64,000 nt of DNA from assembly GCF_004361915.1 (NCBI RefSeq), contig NZ_SNWP01000010.1, forward strand, positions 1,142,050 to 1,206,049, given 5' to 3'. Positions 35,336-45,671 of the stretch are shown in pieces. The first letter of the stretch is position 1, and every line of letters begins with the position of its first letter. This stretch comes from Sediminibacterium goheungense (GTDB lineage Bacteria; Bacteroidota; Bacteroidia; Chitinophagales; Chitinophagaceae). The notes beneath the pieces are model-generated. The model did no database searches and was not told where the DNA came from. It was given only the letters and a program-made list of their open reading frames with translations. The position numbers and the translations under genes are program-made.

Positions 35336-37666
35336 TTACCTGCTTTTCTTATTCCCCTTTTTCTGAAAATGTAGAATCAGCACAGGTAATAAAATCAGAT
35401 TGGTAAGTGTGCCAGTTACAAGTGTCAGGGAAGTTAACCAACCCAATGCTTTTGTACCGCCGAAATCACTTATACAGAAAATAATAAAACCAGCAATCAA
35501 TACCAATGATGTATAAATAATGCTGATACCGGTATGTCTGATGGTTTGTATCAATGTTTGAGAAACCTGTTGATTATAATGCGGTAGTTCCTGTTTATAA
35601 TTAATCAGAAAACGAATGGTTACATCAATCGCTATACCGAGGGCCACACTAAAAACCAATACCGTTGAGGGTTTTAATGAAATACCCGCCCATCCCATAA
35701 TACCGGCAGTAATAACCAGCGGTATCAGGTTCGGGATCAAAGAACAAACCAATATGCGGAATGATCTGAACAGATATAACATGCACAGTGTAATCAGCAG
35801 GAAGGCCCAGAAAATACTTTCTTTAAGCCCTTTGATAATAAAACTCGACCCTTCCAGAAAAGTGATACTGCTACCCGTAAAAGTTATTTTGTAAGATGCT
35901 GTATCAAATATTTCATGGGCTTTCTTTTCGTAATCAGCTATCATTAATGGCAACTTCGCACTACCCACATCTTTCATATTTACTGTTATCCTTGCTACCT
36001 GTTTGGCACTATCCATAAAACTGCTGATAATTTTAGACACGCCTGTTCCAGTGCTGCTATCTGCTTTCTGTTTCAGATAGGGCCCCATAAAGGCAAGATC
36101 GCCTTCATAGGGAACATCATAGCTTAAGGTATCGCCATCATAATAAGCCTGCTTTGCAAATTTCAAACCCTCAGCAAAAGATAAAGGCCTTGCTGCTTCT
36201 GGTCTTGCTCCGATATAAGCAGAAAACTCATTGATCCTGGATATCGGTCCTGTATTCCGCAGCAGCCCGTTTTTCTTTTTGGTATCCACCAGAATTTCCA
36301 AAGGCATCACACCACCAAAATGCGATTCAAACCATTTCAGATCCGTATATATTTTATCTGTTTTAGGAAGATCATCTACAATAAAACCTTCGCTCTTCAA
36401 ACGGAAAATACCCAGCACTGCAAAAAAACTCAATACAATGGTTACACCATATACCCATTTTGCATGATGGAAGGTCCATCTTTCAATACGCAATAGTACC
36501 CTTTCCAGAAAAGGATTATCAAGGTATTTGGTATGCCTGTTTTTAGGGGGGGGCAGGTAGCTGAGTACTACAGGAATAAAGATCAGTGAAATCACAAAGA
36601 GTGCCATAATATTGACGCCTGCCACTGCACCGAACTCCTGTAACAAAGCACTTTTGGTTAAGGCGAATACCGCAAAACCAATGGCCGCTGCAATATTACA
36701 AAACAGGGTTACAATACCCATTCTCCCAACCATAGTAATCAATGCTTTCTCCTTATCACCTGTTTCTCTGTAAGCGGTATGGTATTTATTGAGAAAATAA
36801 ATGCAGTTGGGTATCCCAATGACAACAATCAATGGCGGTATCAAGGCATTCAACAAAGTAATTTTATAGCCCAGTAATACCATGGTACCCAAGCTCCAGA
36901 CCACACCAATTCCTACCACGATCAAACTCATCAGCATAGCGCTGATAGAACGGAAAAAAATCAAAAGCGTAATGGCAGACAAAACAAGTGAACCAATCAG
37001 GAACCAATTCATTTCCTCTTTGATCCTGTTGCCAATGGTGGTTCTGATAAAAGGAAGTCCGCTAACATGCAGGGTTGTTTTTGTTTTGGCTTCAAATGAT
37101 GCAACTTCATGCATAATATCATTAATCAACCTTGTTCTGCCCTTGCTATTAATGGTATCTGCATTTACTGAAACACCCATCAGATAAGCATTTCCTGAAT
37201 CACTGTACAACAGGGTTTCGTAAAAAGGAAGCTGAAGAAATACCTGTTTTGCTGAATCCAGTGCCGATTGTGACCGATACGGATATTGAAATATTTTTTC
37301 AGGTACCAATTGTTGCTTTTCACGGTCGTTCCGGAGATTCACTGCATCAGGAACGCTCAATATGCCCGTTACTCCATTGACTTCTTTTAATGACTGATGC
37401 AAAGCTGCTACTTCATTAAAATAATCTACCGAATAAAAAGATTTACTGTCGAATCCCAATACCATCATATTTCCATCACCACCGAATTTTTTCAGAAACG
37501 ACTGGTATTCCTGATAACGGGGGTTATCGGTTGGAATGGCCCTTGTAAACTCATAGCTCAGCTTTACCTGTGTTGCATAATATGTCATGATTCCCGTAGT
37601 AACCATCAACAAAAAAATCAGTGCCAAGCGTTGTTTGATAATGAATTGACCCAATCTATACCACAT
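35336..37666 (-). CDS. RND-superfamily (MMPL-type) exporter
   Basis: This 776-residue protein has two repeated halves, each with one membrane helix, a large extracytoplasmic domain and a bundle of about five more helices (first bundle near residues 220-375, second near 615-765), the MMPL/RND layout. Motifs such as IPPLIVVIGIPNCIYFLNKYH and VFSVALGIAIDVTIRFLINYKQ correspond to the proton-relay region of predicted RND exporters. Lipids, hopanoids or small hydrophobic molecules are common substrates, but this one is unknown. A run of eight Gs (plus strand, 36546-36553) lies in a proline stretch (LPPPKNR). Confidence 0.88.
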   Translation of the reverse strand: MWYRLGQFIIKQRLALIFLLMVTTGIMTYYATQVKLSYEFTRAIPTDNPRYQEYQSFLKKFGGDGNMMVLGFDSKSFYSVDYFNEVAALHQSLKEVNGVTGILSVPDAVNLRNDREKQQLVPEKIFQYPYRSQSALDSAKQVFLQLPFYETLLYSDSGNAYLMGVSVNADTINSKGRTRLINDIMHEVASFEAKTKTTLHVSGLPFIRTTIGNRIKEEMNWFLIGSLVLSAITLLIFFRSISAMLMSLIVVGIGVVWSLGTMVLLGYKITLLNALIPPLIVVIGIPNCIYFLNKYHTAYRETGDKEKALITMVGRMGIVTLFCNIAAAIGFAVFALTKSALLQEFGAVAGVNIMALFVISLIFIPVVLSYLPPPKNRHTKYLDNPFLERVLLRIERWTFHHAKWVYGVTIVLSFFAVLGIFRLKSEGFIVDDLPKTDKIYTDLKWFESHFGGVMPLEILVDTKKKNGLLRNTGPISRINEFSAYIGARPEAARPLSFAEGLKFAKQAYYDGDTLSYDVPYEGDLAFMGPYLKQKADSSTGTGVSKIISSFMDSAKQVARITVNMKDVGSAKLPLMIADYEKKAHEIFDTASYKITFTGSSITFLEGSSFIIKGLKESIFWAFLLITLCMLYLFRSFRILVCSLIPNLIPLVITAGIMGWAGISLKPSTVLVFSVALGIAIDVTIRFLINYKQELPHYNQQVSQTLIQTIRHTGISIIYTSLVLIAGFIIFCISDFGGTKALGWLTSLTLVTGTLTNLILLPVLILHFQKKGNKKSR

Positions 37667-37877
37667 GATCTGTAAATAGTATTTTTCTTAATGTATAAAG
37701 AATAGAAAGTCTGCTTTAAAATCTGTAGGGTTTGAACTACAAAGAAAAGAAGAATATGTCACATACTGATAACATGGAATAGCGCTTTCCGTATTGTACA
37801 TTGCATAGACCTATGAAAACTGTATAGAGAAAGCTTTTCTTTCTGCTATTTCAGATTTACACGTATATCCAATATCC

Positions 37878-40800
37878 ATGATCCCCCGGAAGCACACATA
37901 TCATTTTGTGTTCTTGCTGTTTTGTCTCCATACCTCTATACTGGTAAAAGGACAAGGCACTTGTTCAAGCAGCGCATTGGCGCCTGTATTCTCACAAACA
38001 TTCGGACAAAGCGGGTCCTCTTCGTCCAGATCAACAGTACCTGGCGGCTTTACTACCAATTATAGTTTTCAGAACAGTGGTAATTTAAATGATGGGTATT
38101 ACATTGTTACACCTCGTGTTCAAAATGCAGGAAGAAATGATTGGGCGGTAGGTACAGACCATACCGGCAACAGCAATGGAAATATGTTTCTGGTAAATGC
38201 GGGTACTGGTGGTTCTGTATTTTTTTCCCAACAGGTAGATAATCTTTGCCCGGGGTCTACGTATAATTTTTCCGCATGGCTGGCAAACGTAAACACCAAT
38301 AGCCTTACTTTACCGATATGCGGTGGTGGGTATGTATACCCAAACGTGACCTTCAATATTAAAAATACATCCGGAACCATACTGGCTTCCTATAGCACCG
38401 GTAATCTTCCTCTAACAGCAAGTACGCTTGTTGCACCTAACTGGCAACAATACGGCTTTAGCTTTGCACTACCCTCTGGAACTACTTCGCTGGTACTGGA
38501 AATGGTAGATGCTTATGGCGGCTTACCGCAATGCGGTAATGACCTGGCCATAGATGATATCCTTTTTACGGCATGTACGCCAAGCACTACTGTATCTTTT
38601 TCCACCACCAATGCAATTTGCACTGGTAGCAACACATCCATCAACGCATCCATCATAAACAGTCCTTTTACAACCCCTGCTTATCAGTGGCAAAAAAGTA
38701 TTGATGGGGGCAATACATGGGTAAACATCGGTACTCCGGGTAATAATGCTGCTACTTACAATCTGAACAATGTGAGTTCAGCAGACCAGGCCAGTTACAG
38801 AGTATTAGTAGGCCCGGATGTAGCAAGCCTTGGATCCAGTACCTGTATTACAGCTTCTGCTCCGGTTTCACTAACCGTTTATGCAAGTCCTACAGCATCA
38901 GCCGGAAGCAATAACCCTGTATGCTCCGGCAGTTCCATTAACCTCAGTTCAATCGTTATAGGCGGAACAAGTCCTTATACCTATAGCTGGACAGGTCCCA
39001 ACAGTTTTAATTCTACTGTCGCATATCCATCCATTACCAATTCTGTATTAGCCAACGGCGGGGTCTACCAGTTTCAGGTTACTGATAACAATGGATGCAA
39101 AGCAAACGCCAGTACAAATGTTATTGTGAATGAAAAACCAGTTGTTGATCCCATTGTCGGAGATCCTAAAGGATGCGTAGGTACTAGCTTAAATCTGAGC
39201 AACAATACGCCAAATGGCACATGGTCCAGTATTAATACATCCGTAGCTACGGTTGATCAGAATGGGGTGGTAACTTTTCTGGGTGCAGGATCTTCTTTTA
39301 TTACTTACCGGGTAATTGAAAATAGTTGTACTACAGCGGTTATTAAACCCGTTACGGTTGCTTCTGTAGCTATTGCACAGGATGTTATTGAATGTAATAA
39401 TGGCGTTCGCAGTTATTCCAGCAATTCTTCAGACCCTTATTATGTTGGATACAGCAATACAAATGTTGGCAACAGTTATTTGTGGACGATTACCAATACG
39501 GGTACAGGACTGGTAGAAAACACTGTATATAAATCCGGGACAAATCAAAATTCCATATACCCATCTGTACAACTTCCGAATGGAAATGTATATAAAATCA
39601 ACATACAGTTTACTACAAACGGTATTACCTGTTCTGCTGAACACACCGTTTATAAACAAATCCAATTAACAGGGTCCATTACAAGTGCTCAGGATACAAC
39701 CATCTGTGCCAATGCTACCAATATTCCTTTAATGGCATCCACATCGGTAGTTGCAAATTCGCTTAACTGGCGCACATTGAATGGTTCTGGTATTTTCTCA
39801 TCAACCAATACCCTGATTACCAGTTATACACCAAGTGCAGCTGATATTGCTTCTGGAACCATATTTATTGTTTTCGAAGCAGCTACAACACTCAATATGA
39901 ATGGCAACTGCGGATCTTCCATGGTTTCAGATACTATGGCTTTGCACATACTGCCTGCCAATACCGGTATCAACACGCTATCTACCATTTGTTCCGGCGG
40001 TTTATTTCAATACACACCTACTTCTTCCATTGCCGGTAGTAGTTTCATATGGACTTCTTTGGTATTAAGCGGAACTGGTTCTGGTAACGGAACAAATGGA
40101 AGTGGAGCTATCCAAAATACATTGGTCAATCTTTCTGGCACGCTTGATTTTATTGTTCGTTATACCATCACGCCCATATACAATGGTTGTAATGGCACAC
40201 CTTTTACTGTTACCGTAACCGTAAAACCATTACCCATTATTAACATCACGAACAATGCAACAGAAATTTGCAGTGGTGGGATTTCTAGTATTGCGTTCAA
40301 TAGTTCCATTTCAAATACACAATATACCTGGACTTCAGATATATTGGCTGGAACCGCTACCGGGGCATCCAGTAACAATATAGCATCAACAACCCATACA
40401 ATTGCAGATGTCATTAACAATACAAACACTGCAAATGCGATCATCAGGTACAATATTACAGGTACATCTTCCAGCGGATGTACTAATACCGCATCTACCA
40501 ATCTCACCGTTTATGCCAGTCCGGGTAGTGCTGATGGGGGGCCTGACCAGCAATTATGCAATACAACCGTTACTACACTCAATGCTGTTGCACCTGCTGC
40601 AGGTTCAGGCACCTGGAGTATGGTATCTGGTCCAACAACTATTTCTTTTGCAGACATTCATCAAGCTAATACTGCCATTACAGGTTTAACTACAGGTACT
40701 TATATTGTAAAGTGGACTGTCAGTAACGGAGTATGCGCAACAGATGAAGATCTGGTCACTATCATTGTTAACACACCTACTGTTGCCGGTATCTTGAGTG

Positions 40801-43800
40801 CTGATGCCACAGTTTGCGCACCTATTAATAATGGTATTTTATCTATTGCGGGTTATACAGGTAATATCGTCAACTGGCAACAATCAACCGATAATGGTAA
40901 TAGTTGGAACAATATAAATATTACCAATGCTACCTATCATTTTTCGAACCTTACCGGTACAAGCTTATTCAGAGTATTAGTAAAAAATGGAACCTGTGTT
41001 ACTGAAACATCCAATACGGTTGTATTAACGGTACTTCAATCACCTGGTACAGCAAACGCTGGAAATGATCAACTGCTGAATGGAGTAAGTGCAACAACGC
41101 TGTCAGCCAATCCACCTACTGCAGGATCAGGCTCCTGGACACAAATCAGCGGCCCCGGTGCAGCAGTTTTTTCCAATGTCAATGCTTACAATGCAACTAT
41201 TACAGGTTTAACAACAGGTAGCTACACTTTCAGATGGACCATAACCAATGGAAGTTGCGGCAGCTCTTCAGACGATGTATCCATAACGATAGAACCTTCA
41301 ACTGTTGCTGGAATACTTTCTGCCGATGCCATTGTTTGTGCAGCGGGAGGCAATGGAGCTACATTACAGTTGAGTGGATACACGGGTAGTATTATACGAT
41401 GGGAATATTCAACAGACAATGGTGCGAACTGGAATATCTTATCAAATACAGCAGATACTTATACATATGCAAATCTTACCGTTACTACCTGGTATCGCGT
41501 ATTGGTACAGAGTGGTATAGGTACACCTGCTTATTCTGCATTAGCCATCATTACGGTATTACAACCTGTAACAATGGCTAATGCAGGTATTGATCTAAAC
41601 CTTTGTAACCAATCTTCCACCGGCTTATTGGCTAATATACCCGTATCAGGTAATGGGTCATGGTCCTGGGTATCTGGTCCTTCGGCAGTTATTTTCTCAG
41701 ATCCCACGCAACACAATACAATTATCTCTGGCTTAACTACAGGTTCTTATACTTTTAAATGGAACATTACAAACGGTACTTGTCCTTCGTCAGAAGATTT
41801 TGTACAAATCAATGTCTCAGCTGCCACAGATCCTGGTATACTATCGGCAGATACCTCTGTATGTGCTTCCGGCAATCATGGAACACTTGTTTTAACTGGT
41901 TTCAGCGGATCCATTATTCATAGTGAGTTTTCTACTGACAATGGATTGAGCTGGAATATATTGAATAACAGTACAGGTCTGTCATCCATCAATTACCATA
42001 ACCTTAGTACCACCACGCAATACCGAACACTAGTGCAAAATGGTACATGTAATGCCTCCTACAGTAATATAGTTACCATCATGGTTCTCTCTCCAGTGAG
42101 TATGGCGAATGCTGGTACAGATACTACTATTTGCGGTGCAGTATCTGCAATACTCAACGCAAATCAGCCTGTTACAGGCATGGGCATATGGACGCAGATT
42201 ACTGGCCCCAATCATGCAAACTTTACACAAGCAAACACTTATAACAGTACTGTAAACGGACTCATTCCGGGAACCTATACATTCAGATGGAGCATTTCAA
42301 ACGGGGTATGTGTGACTTCGCATGATGACGTTACTTTACAGGTAACAGCTCCTTTGGCAAACATAATTACCAATAAAACTTACACTGTTTGTGAAGGACA
42401 ATCTGTAACCATTCTTGCTGGTCCAGCCAGTGGCGGAAACGGCATCTACCAATACCAGTGGCAGGAAACAAAAGATGGTATCAACTGGACAGATATACCA
42501 GGTGCCAATAGCATTCAATACATATTTACACCTTCGGTTACAACAACTTCACTACGAAGATTGGTGCAGGCAAACCCTTGCAGTCAGATCAGTAATGTAG
42601 TAATGGTTACCATGCAGGCTGCTGTAAGCAACAATCATTTACCAGCCATTACCTATGTATGTAAGGATAGTAGTATTCTAATAACAGGTTCCCAACCTTC
42701 AGGTGGAGATGGCTTGTATATATACCGTTGGCAATCCAGTATAGACAATGGTAGCAGTTGGGCAACCATTACAGGAGCAACCGCTAAAGATTATACAACA
42801 GGTTTTATTTCAACCAATACCTTATTCAGGAGAATAGTCAGTACAGTTCATTGTACAGGTGTACAGGAAAGTATTAGTAATATAAGCTCCGTGGTAATAA
42901 AGTTTAAACCCACTGCTGCTTATAGCGTTTTACCTGATTCGGGTTGCTCCCCGGTGATGATGCATTTTACAAATCAGTCAACCGGGAATAATGTCGTGTA
43001 CCGCTACAGTTTTGGTGATGGCAAGGATACAGTACTGAATACACTTTCGGCTATATCACATCTGTATAACAGCTATACACTTGTAACTCTGCACACATCT
43101 CTGTATGCCACCAATGAATGTGGAACAGATTCAGCGGCGAAACCAGTTATCATTAAACCGGACCATATTCAACCAGATCTCAAATTGAGCGACAGTTCAT
43201 TATGTGGCATAGGCAGTATTGTGTTTACCAATAATACAAAAGGAGCCCTGAAATATTCCTGGAACTTTGGTGACGGAAGTCAGGTAATACAAACCTCGTC
43301 CAACAGTACCATCACACATACATATACACTACCGGGCACATATCTGTTTACACTCACTGCAGATAATGAATGCAGCATACAAACAATTCAACACACCATA
43401 CGCATCCATCCTGCACCAGTTGCAGCATTCACTATTCCAAAACCTGATTTTTGTGTAGGAGATTCCGTTCACCTCAGTAACCAGAGTATACACGCAAGTG
43501 AATATCGATGGTTATTAGGCAATAGTGATTCTTCTAAGGGCATCGCTCCAGTAATTGTTTATAAAAATGAAGGTATTTTCAATATTACTCTTATTGCAGG
43601 TAATATATATCCAGAAGATAACAAATCATGTTTTGATACAATTAAAAGTAGTATCAGCATCCTTGGCTCCAGAAAAGGAAATATGCAGATTAACAGCCTT
43701 TCAGCCAATTGCCTGCCTCATTCAGTAGAGGCCATCAGTTTGAACACACCTGTTTCAGAAGTAACATGGAACTGGGGTAACGATAGCAGCAGCAAGGGAG

Positions 43801-45671
43801 AAAAAGCAAGTTATCAATACTTTACAAACGGACAGTATCAGATTACAATGACAGCCATAAACGCAGGTGGCTGCCGTTTCATTGATAGTACAACAATAAA
43901 CGTAAACAGTCCTTCTGGTACATTCACGATTGCTGATAAGGATATTTGTATAGGACAGACCGCCTCGTTTACGCTTAATATTGTCAATAACGCTGTACAT
44001 CCGCAAGACTCAATCCGTTGGCATCTGGGTGATGGCTCTATACAAACTAAGGCAGTGGCGAACTTTAGTTATCAATATACCAAAGCGGGTGTGTTTTATC
44101 CTAAAGCCTGGTTATTAAAAGCAGGTGGTTGTCTCATTCCCCTCACAACAACTGATTCTGTAAGAGTTGATCAGGTAATTTCAAAATTTGGATTATCTGG
44201 CGTATTTGAATGTGGTACTACCACATATCAGTTTGTCGATTCAAGTGAGGCTATCTTCGGTATCAGGTCCTGGAAATGGCTGATGAATGGAAAAGACAGC
44301 AGCTATGAAAGAATCAGGGTAAGTCGGTTTAACCAGAAAGGTACGCATACCACTACTTTGATTGTTGAGGGAAATACCGGATGTATCGCTACATCACAGG
44401 CTAATTTTGATGTACAGGTATACCAGTATCCCGTTGCTAGTATAAGTGCGATGGCAGAAGCCTGTAAAACAGATTTACTGGAACTGAAATCAACCATTAC
44501 TTCTCAGGATTCTGTTGCACTTCGTTTATGGACCTTGGGTAATGGCTTTAGCGCCCAGGACTCAGTTATCAAAGCTACTTTTGCCAATGATGGTACTTAT
44601 AATATAAAACTCACGGTTGCCACGGTTAACAACTGCTTCGACTCCGTATATAAACAGGTTACGGTTCATCCATTGCCGAAAATTTCCGTTCAGCAGAACA
44701 ATATTGTTTGTCGTGGCGATTCAATTACGATCCACGCCAATGGTGCCAGCAGATTTATCTGGAAAGATCAACAGGAAAATATTATCTGTACAGACTGTGC
44801 TGAAATAAAAGTAAAACCAGGAAGCAGTACCAGTTATAAAGTGATTGGATATAATCAGTTTGGCTGTAGTGAAATTAAGTCAACATCGGTTCGTGTTATT
44901 AATCCCATTAAAATGATCGCATCATCGGGAGATACACTTTGTGCAGGAGAGAGTAGTCTCTTATCTGCAACAGGAGCAGCCATTTATCAATGGTTACCAA
45001 CAGGCTCATTTAATGGAAGCAATACTTCCAGCATAAACGTGAGACCATCAGAAACGACGATTTATAAAGTGGTTGGCAAAGACACTTATAACTGTTTCAG
45101 TGACACTGCCGAAATAAAAGTGGTAGTGGGCAAACCCACTCCTGTTACACTTGGTAAAGACACCACCCTTGTGAGTGGTAGTTCTTATCAACTCCGCTTA
45201 CAATCATCTGCAAACGATATCGTAAAGTGGCGCTGGAGTGGCGCGCCTGGTATTTCATGCGTTACGTGCCCAACACCCTTTGTAAAATTATCGGATGATG
45301 CCTGTATCAGTTGTGTTGCCGTAAATCAGTTCGGCTGTATCAGCTCAGATACTATCTGCATTAAGACTTTCTGCCCTGCAACCGAAGTATTTGTTCCCAA
45401 TGCATTTACGCCCGATGGTGATGGTATAAATGATAAGTTAATTGTGCAGGGTAAAGGTATCCGGCTCATCAAAAGCTTCCGGATTTTCAATCGCTGGGGT
45501 GAAGTAGTATTTGAGAAAGTAAATTTCAATCCCGGAGACCCGGCTTATGGCTGGGATGGAAAAATAAAAGGCAATATCGCCAGTCCGGATGTATATGTAT
45601 ACATCTGCGAAGTGATCTGTGAAAAAGGGTTACCATCCATATTTAAAGGAAACACAGCAATACTTAAATAA
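37878..45671 (+). CDS. Giant multidomain surface protein with T9SS type-B sorting domain
   Basis: The 2597-residue protein has a signal peptide (to about VKGQ, residue 26) and an N-terminal beta-rich domain of about 200 residues (PVFSQTFGQSG to IDDILFTAC). Then follow many Ig/PKD-like modules rich in S, T, N and G, including a tandem 174-residue unit, and later canonical PKD domains (YRYSFGDGKDTV near residue 1712, YSWNFGDGSQ). The last 95 residues (VFVPNAFTPDGDGIND, then FRIFNRWGEVVFE and GWDGKIKG) form the gliding-motility-associated type-B C-terminal signal for type IX secretion. It is probably an adhesin or gliding-related protein and overlaps a PorP/SprF-like gene by one base. Confidence 0.9.
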   Translation: MIPRKHTYHFVFLLFCLHTSILVKGQGTCSSSALAPVFSQTFGQSGSSSSRSTVPGGFTTNYSFQNSGNLNDGYYIVTPRVQNAGRNDWAVGTDHTGNSNGNMFLVNAGTGGSVFFSQQVDNLCPGSTYNFSAWLANVNTNSLTLPICGGGYVYPNVTFNIKNTSGTILASYSTGNLPLTASTLVAPNWQQYGFSFALPSGTTSLVLEMVDAYGGLPQCGNDLAIDDILFTACTPSTTVSFSTTNAICTGSNTSINASIINSPFTTPAYQWQKSIDGGNTWVNIGTPGNNAATYNLNNVSSADQASYRVLVGPDVASLGSSTCITASAPVSLTVYASPTASAGSNNPVCSGSSINLSSIVIGGTSPYTYSWTGPNSFNSTVAYPSITNSVLANGGVYQFQVTDNNGCKANASTNVIVNEKPVVDPIVGDPKGCVGTSLNLSNNTPNGTWSSINTSVATVDQNGVVTFLGAGSSFITYRVIENSCTTAVIKPVTVASVAIAQDVIECNNGVRSYSSNSSDPYYVGYSNTNVGNSYLWTITNTGTGLVENTVYKSGTNQNSIYPSVQLPNGNVYKINIQFTTNGITCSAEHTVYKQIQLTGSITSAQDTTICANATNIPLMASTSVVANSLNWRTLNGSGIFSSTNTLITSYTPSAADIASGTIFIVFEAATTLNMNGNCGSSMVSDTMALHILPANTGINTLSTICSGGLFQYTPTSSIAGSSFIWTSLVLSGTGSGNGTNGSGAIQNTLVNLSGTLDFIVRYTITPIYNGCNGTPFTVTVTVKPLPIINITNNATEICSGGISSIAFNSSISNTQYTWTSDILAGTATGASSNNIASTTHTIADVINNTNTANAIIRYNITGTSSSGCTNTASTNLTVYASPGSADGGPDQQLCNTTVTTLNAVAPAAGSGTWSMVSGPTTISFADIHQANTAITGLTTGTYIVKWTVSNGVCATDEDLVTIIVNTPTVAGILSADATVCAPINNGILSIAGYTGNIVNWQQSTDNGNSWNNINITNATYHFSNLTGTSLFRVLVKNGTCVTETSNTVVLTVLQSPGTANAGNDQLLNGVSATTLSANPPTAGSGSWTQISGPGAAVFSNVNAYNATITGLTTGSYTFRWTITNGSCGSSSDDVSITIEPSTVAGILSADAIVCAAGGNGATLQLSGYTGSIIRWEYSTDNGANWNILSNTADTYTYANLTVTTWYRVLVQSGIGTPAYSALAIITVLQPVTMANAGIDLNLCNQSSTGLLANIPVSGNGSWSWVSGPSAVIFSDPTQHNTIISGLTTGSYTFKWNITNGTCPSSEDFVQINVSAATDPGILSADTSVCASGNHGTLVLTGFSGSIIHSEFSTDNGLSWNILNNSTGLSSINYHNLSTTTQYRTLVQNGTCNASYSNIVTIMVLSPVSMANAGTDTTICGAVSAILNANQPVTGMGIWTQITGPNHANFTQANTYNSTVNGLIPGTYTFRWSISNGVCVTSHDDVTLQVTAPLANIITNKTYTVCEGQSVTILAGPASGGNGIYQYQWQETKDGINWTDIPGANSIQYIFTPSVTTTSLRRLVQANPCSQISNVVMVTMQAAVSNNHLPAITYVCKDSSILITGSQPSGGDGLYIYRWQSSIDNGSSWATITGATAKDYTTGFISTNTLFRRIVSTVHCTGVQESISNISSVVIKFKPTAAYSVLPDSGCSPVMMHFTNQSTGNNVVYRYSFGDGKDTVLNTLSAISHLYNSYTLVTLHTSLYATNECGTDSAAKPVIIKPDHIQPDLKLSDSSLCGIGSIVFTNNTKGALKYSWNFGDGSQVIQTSSNSTITHTYTLPGTYLFTLTADNECSIQTIQHTIRIHPAPVAAFTIPKPDFCVGDSVHLSNQSIHASEYRWLLGNSDSSKGIAPVIVYKNEGIFNITLIAGNIYPEDNKSCFDTIKSSISILGSRKGNMQINSLSANCLPHSVEAISLNTPVSEVTWNWGNDSSSKGEKASYQYFTNGQYQITMTAINAGGCRFIDSTTINVNSPSGTFTIADKDICIGQTASFTLNIVNNAVHPQDSIRWHLGDGSIQTKAVANFSYQYTKAGVFYPKAWLLKAGGCLIPLTTTDSVRVDQVISKFGLSGVFECGTTTYQFVDSSEAIFGIRSWKWLMNGKDSSYERIRVSRFNQKGTHTTTLIVEGNTGCIATSQANFDVQVYQYPVASISAMAEACKTDLLELKSTITSQDSVALRLWTLGNGFSAQDSVIKATFANDGTYNIKLTVATVNNCFDSVYKQVTVHPLPKISVQQNNIVCRGDSITIHANGASRFIWKDQQENIICTDCAEIKVKPGSSTSYKVIGYNQFGCSEIKSTSVRVINPIKMIASSGDTLCAGESSLLSATGAAIYQWLPTGSFNGSNTSSINVRPSETTIYKVVGKDTYNCFSDTAEIKVVVGKPTPVTLGKDTTLVSGSSYQLRLQSSANDIVKWRWSGAPGISCVTCPTPFVKLSDDACISCVAVNQFGCISSDTICIKTFCPATEVFVPNAFTPDGDGINDKLIVQGKGIRLIKSFRIFNRWGEVVFEKVNFNPGDPAYGWDGKIKGNIASPDVYVYICEVICEKGLPSIFKGNTAILK
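40515..42350 (+). repeat. Tandem coding repeat of about 525 bases inside the giant protein
   Basis: The two-module unit AGILSAD...TVC (Ig-like half) plus ANAG.D...G.W....GP (PKD-like half) recurs with starts near 40782, 41304 and 41829, a period of 522-525 bases, preceded by an extra PKD-like half from about 40515. Protein identity is obvious but DNA identity is moderate, so the copies are old rather than recent. Confidence 0.8.
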
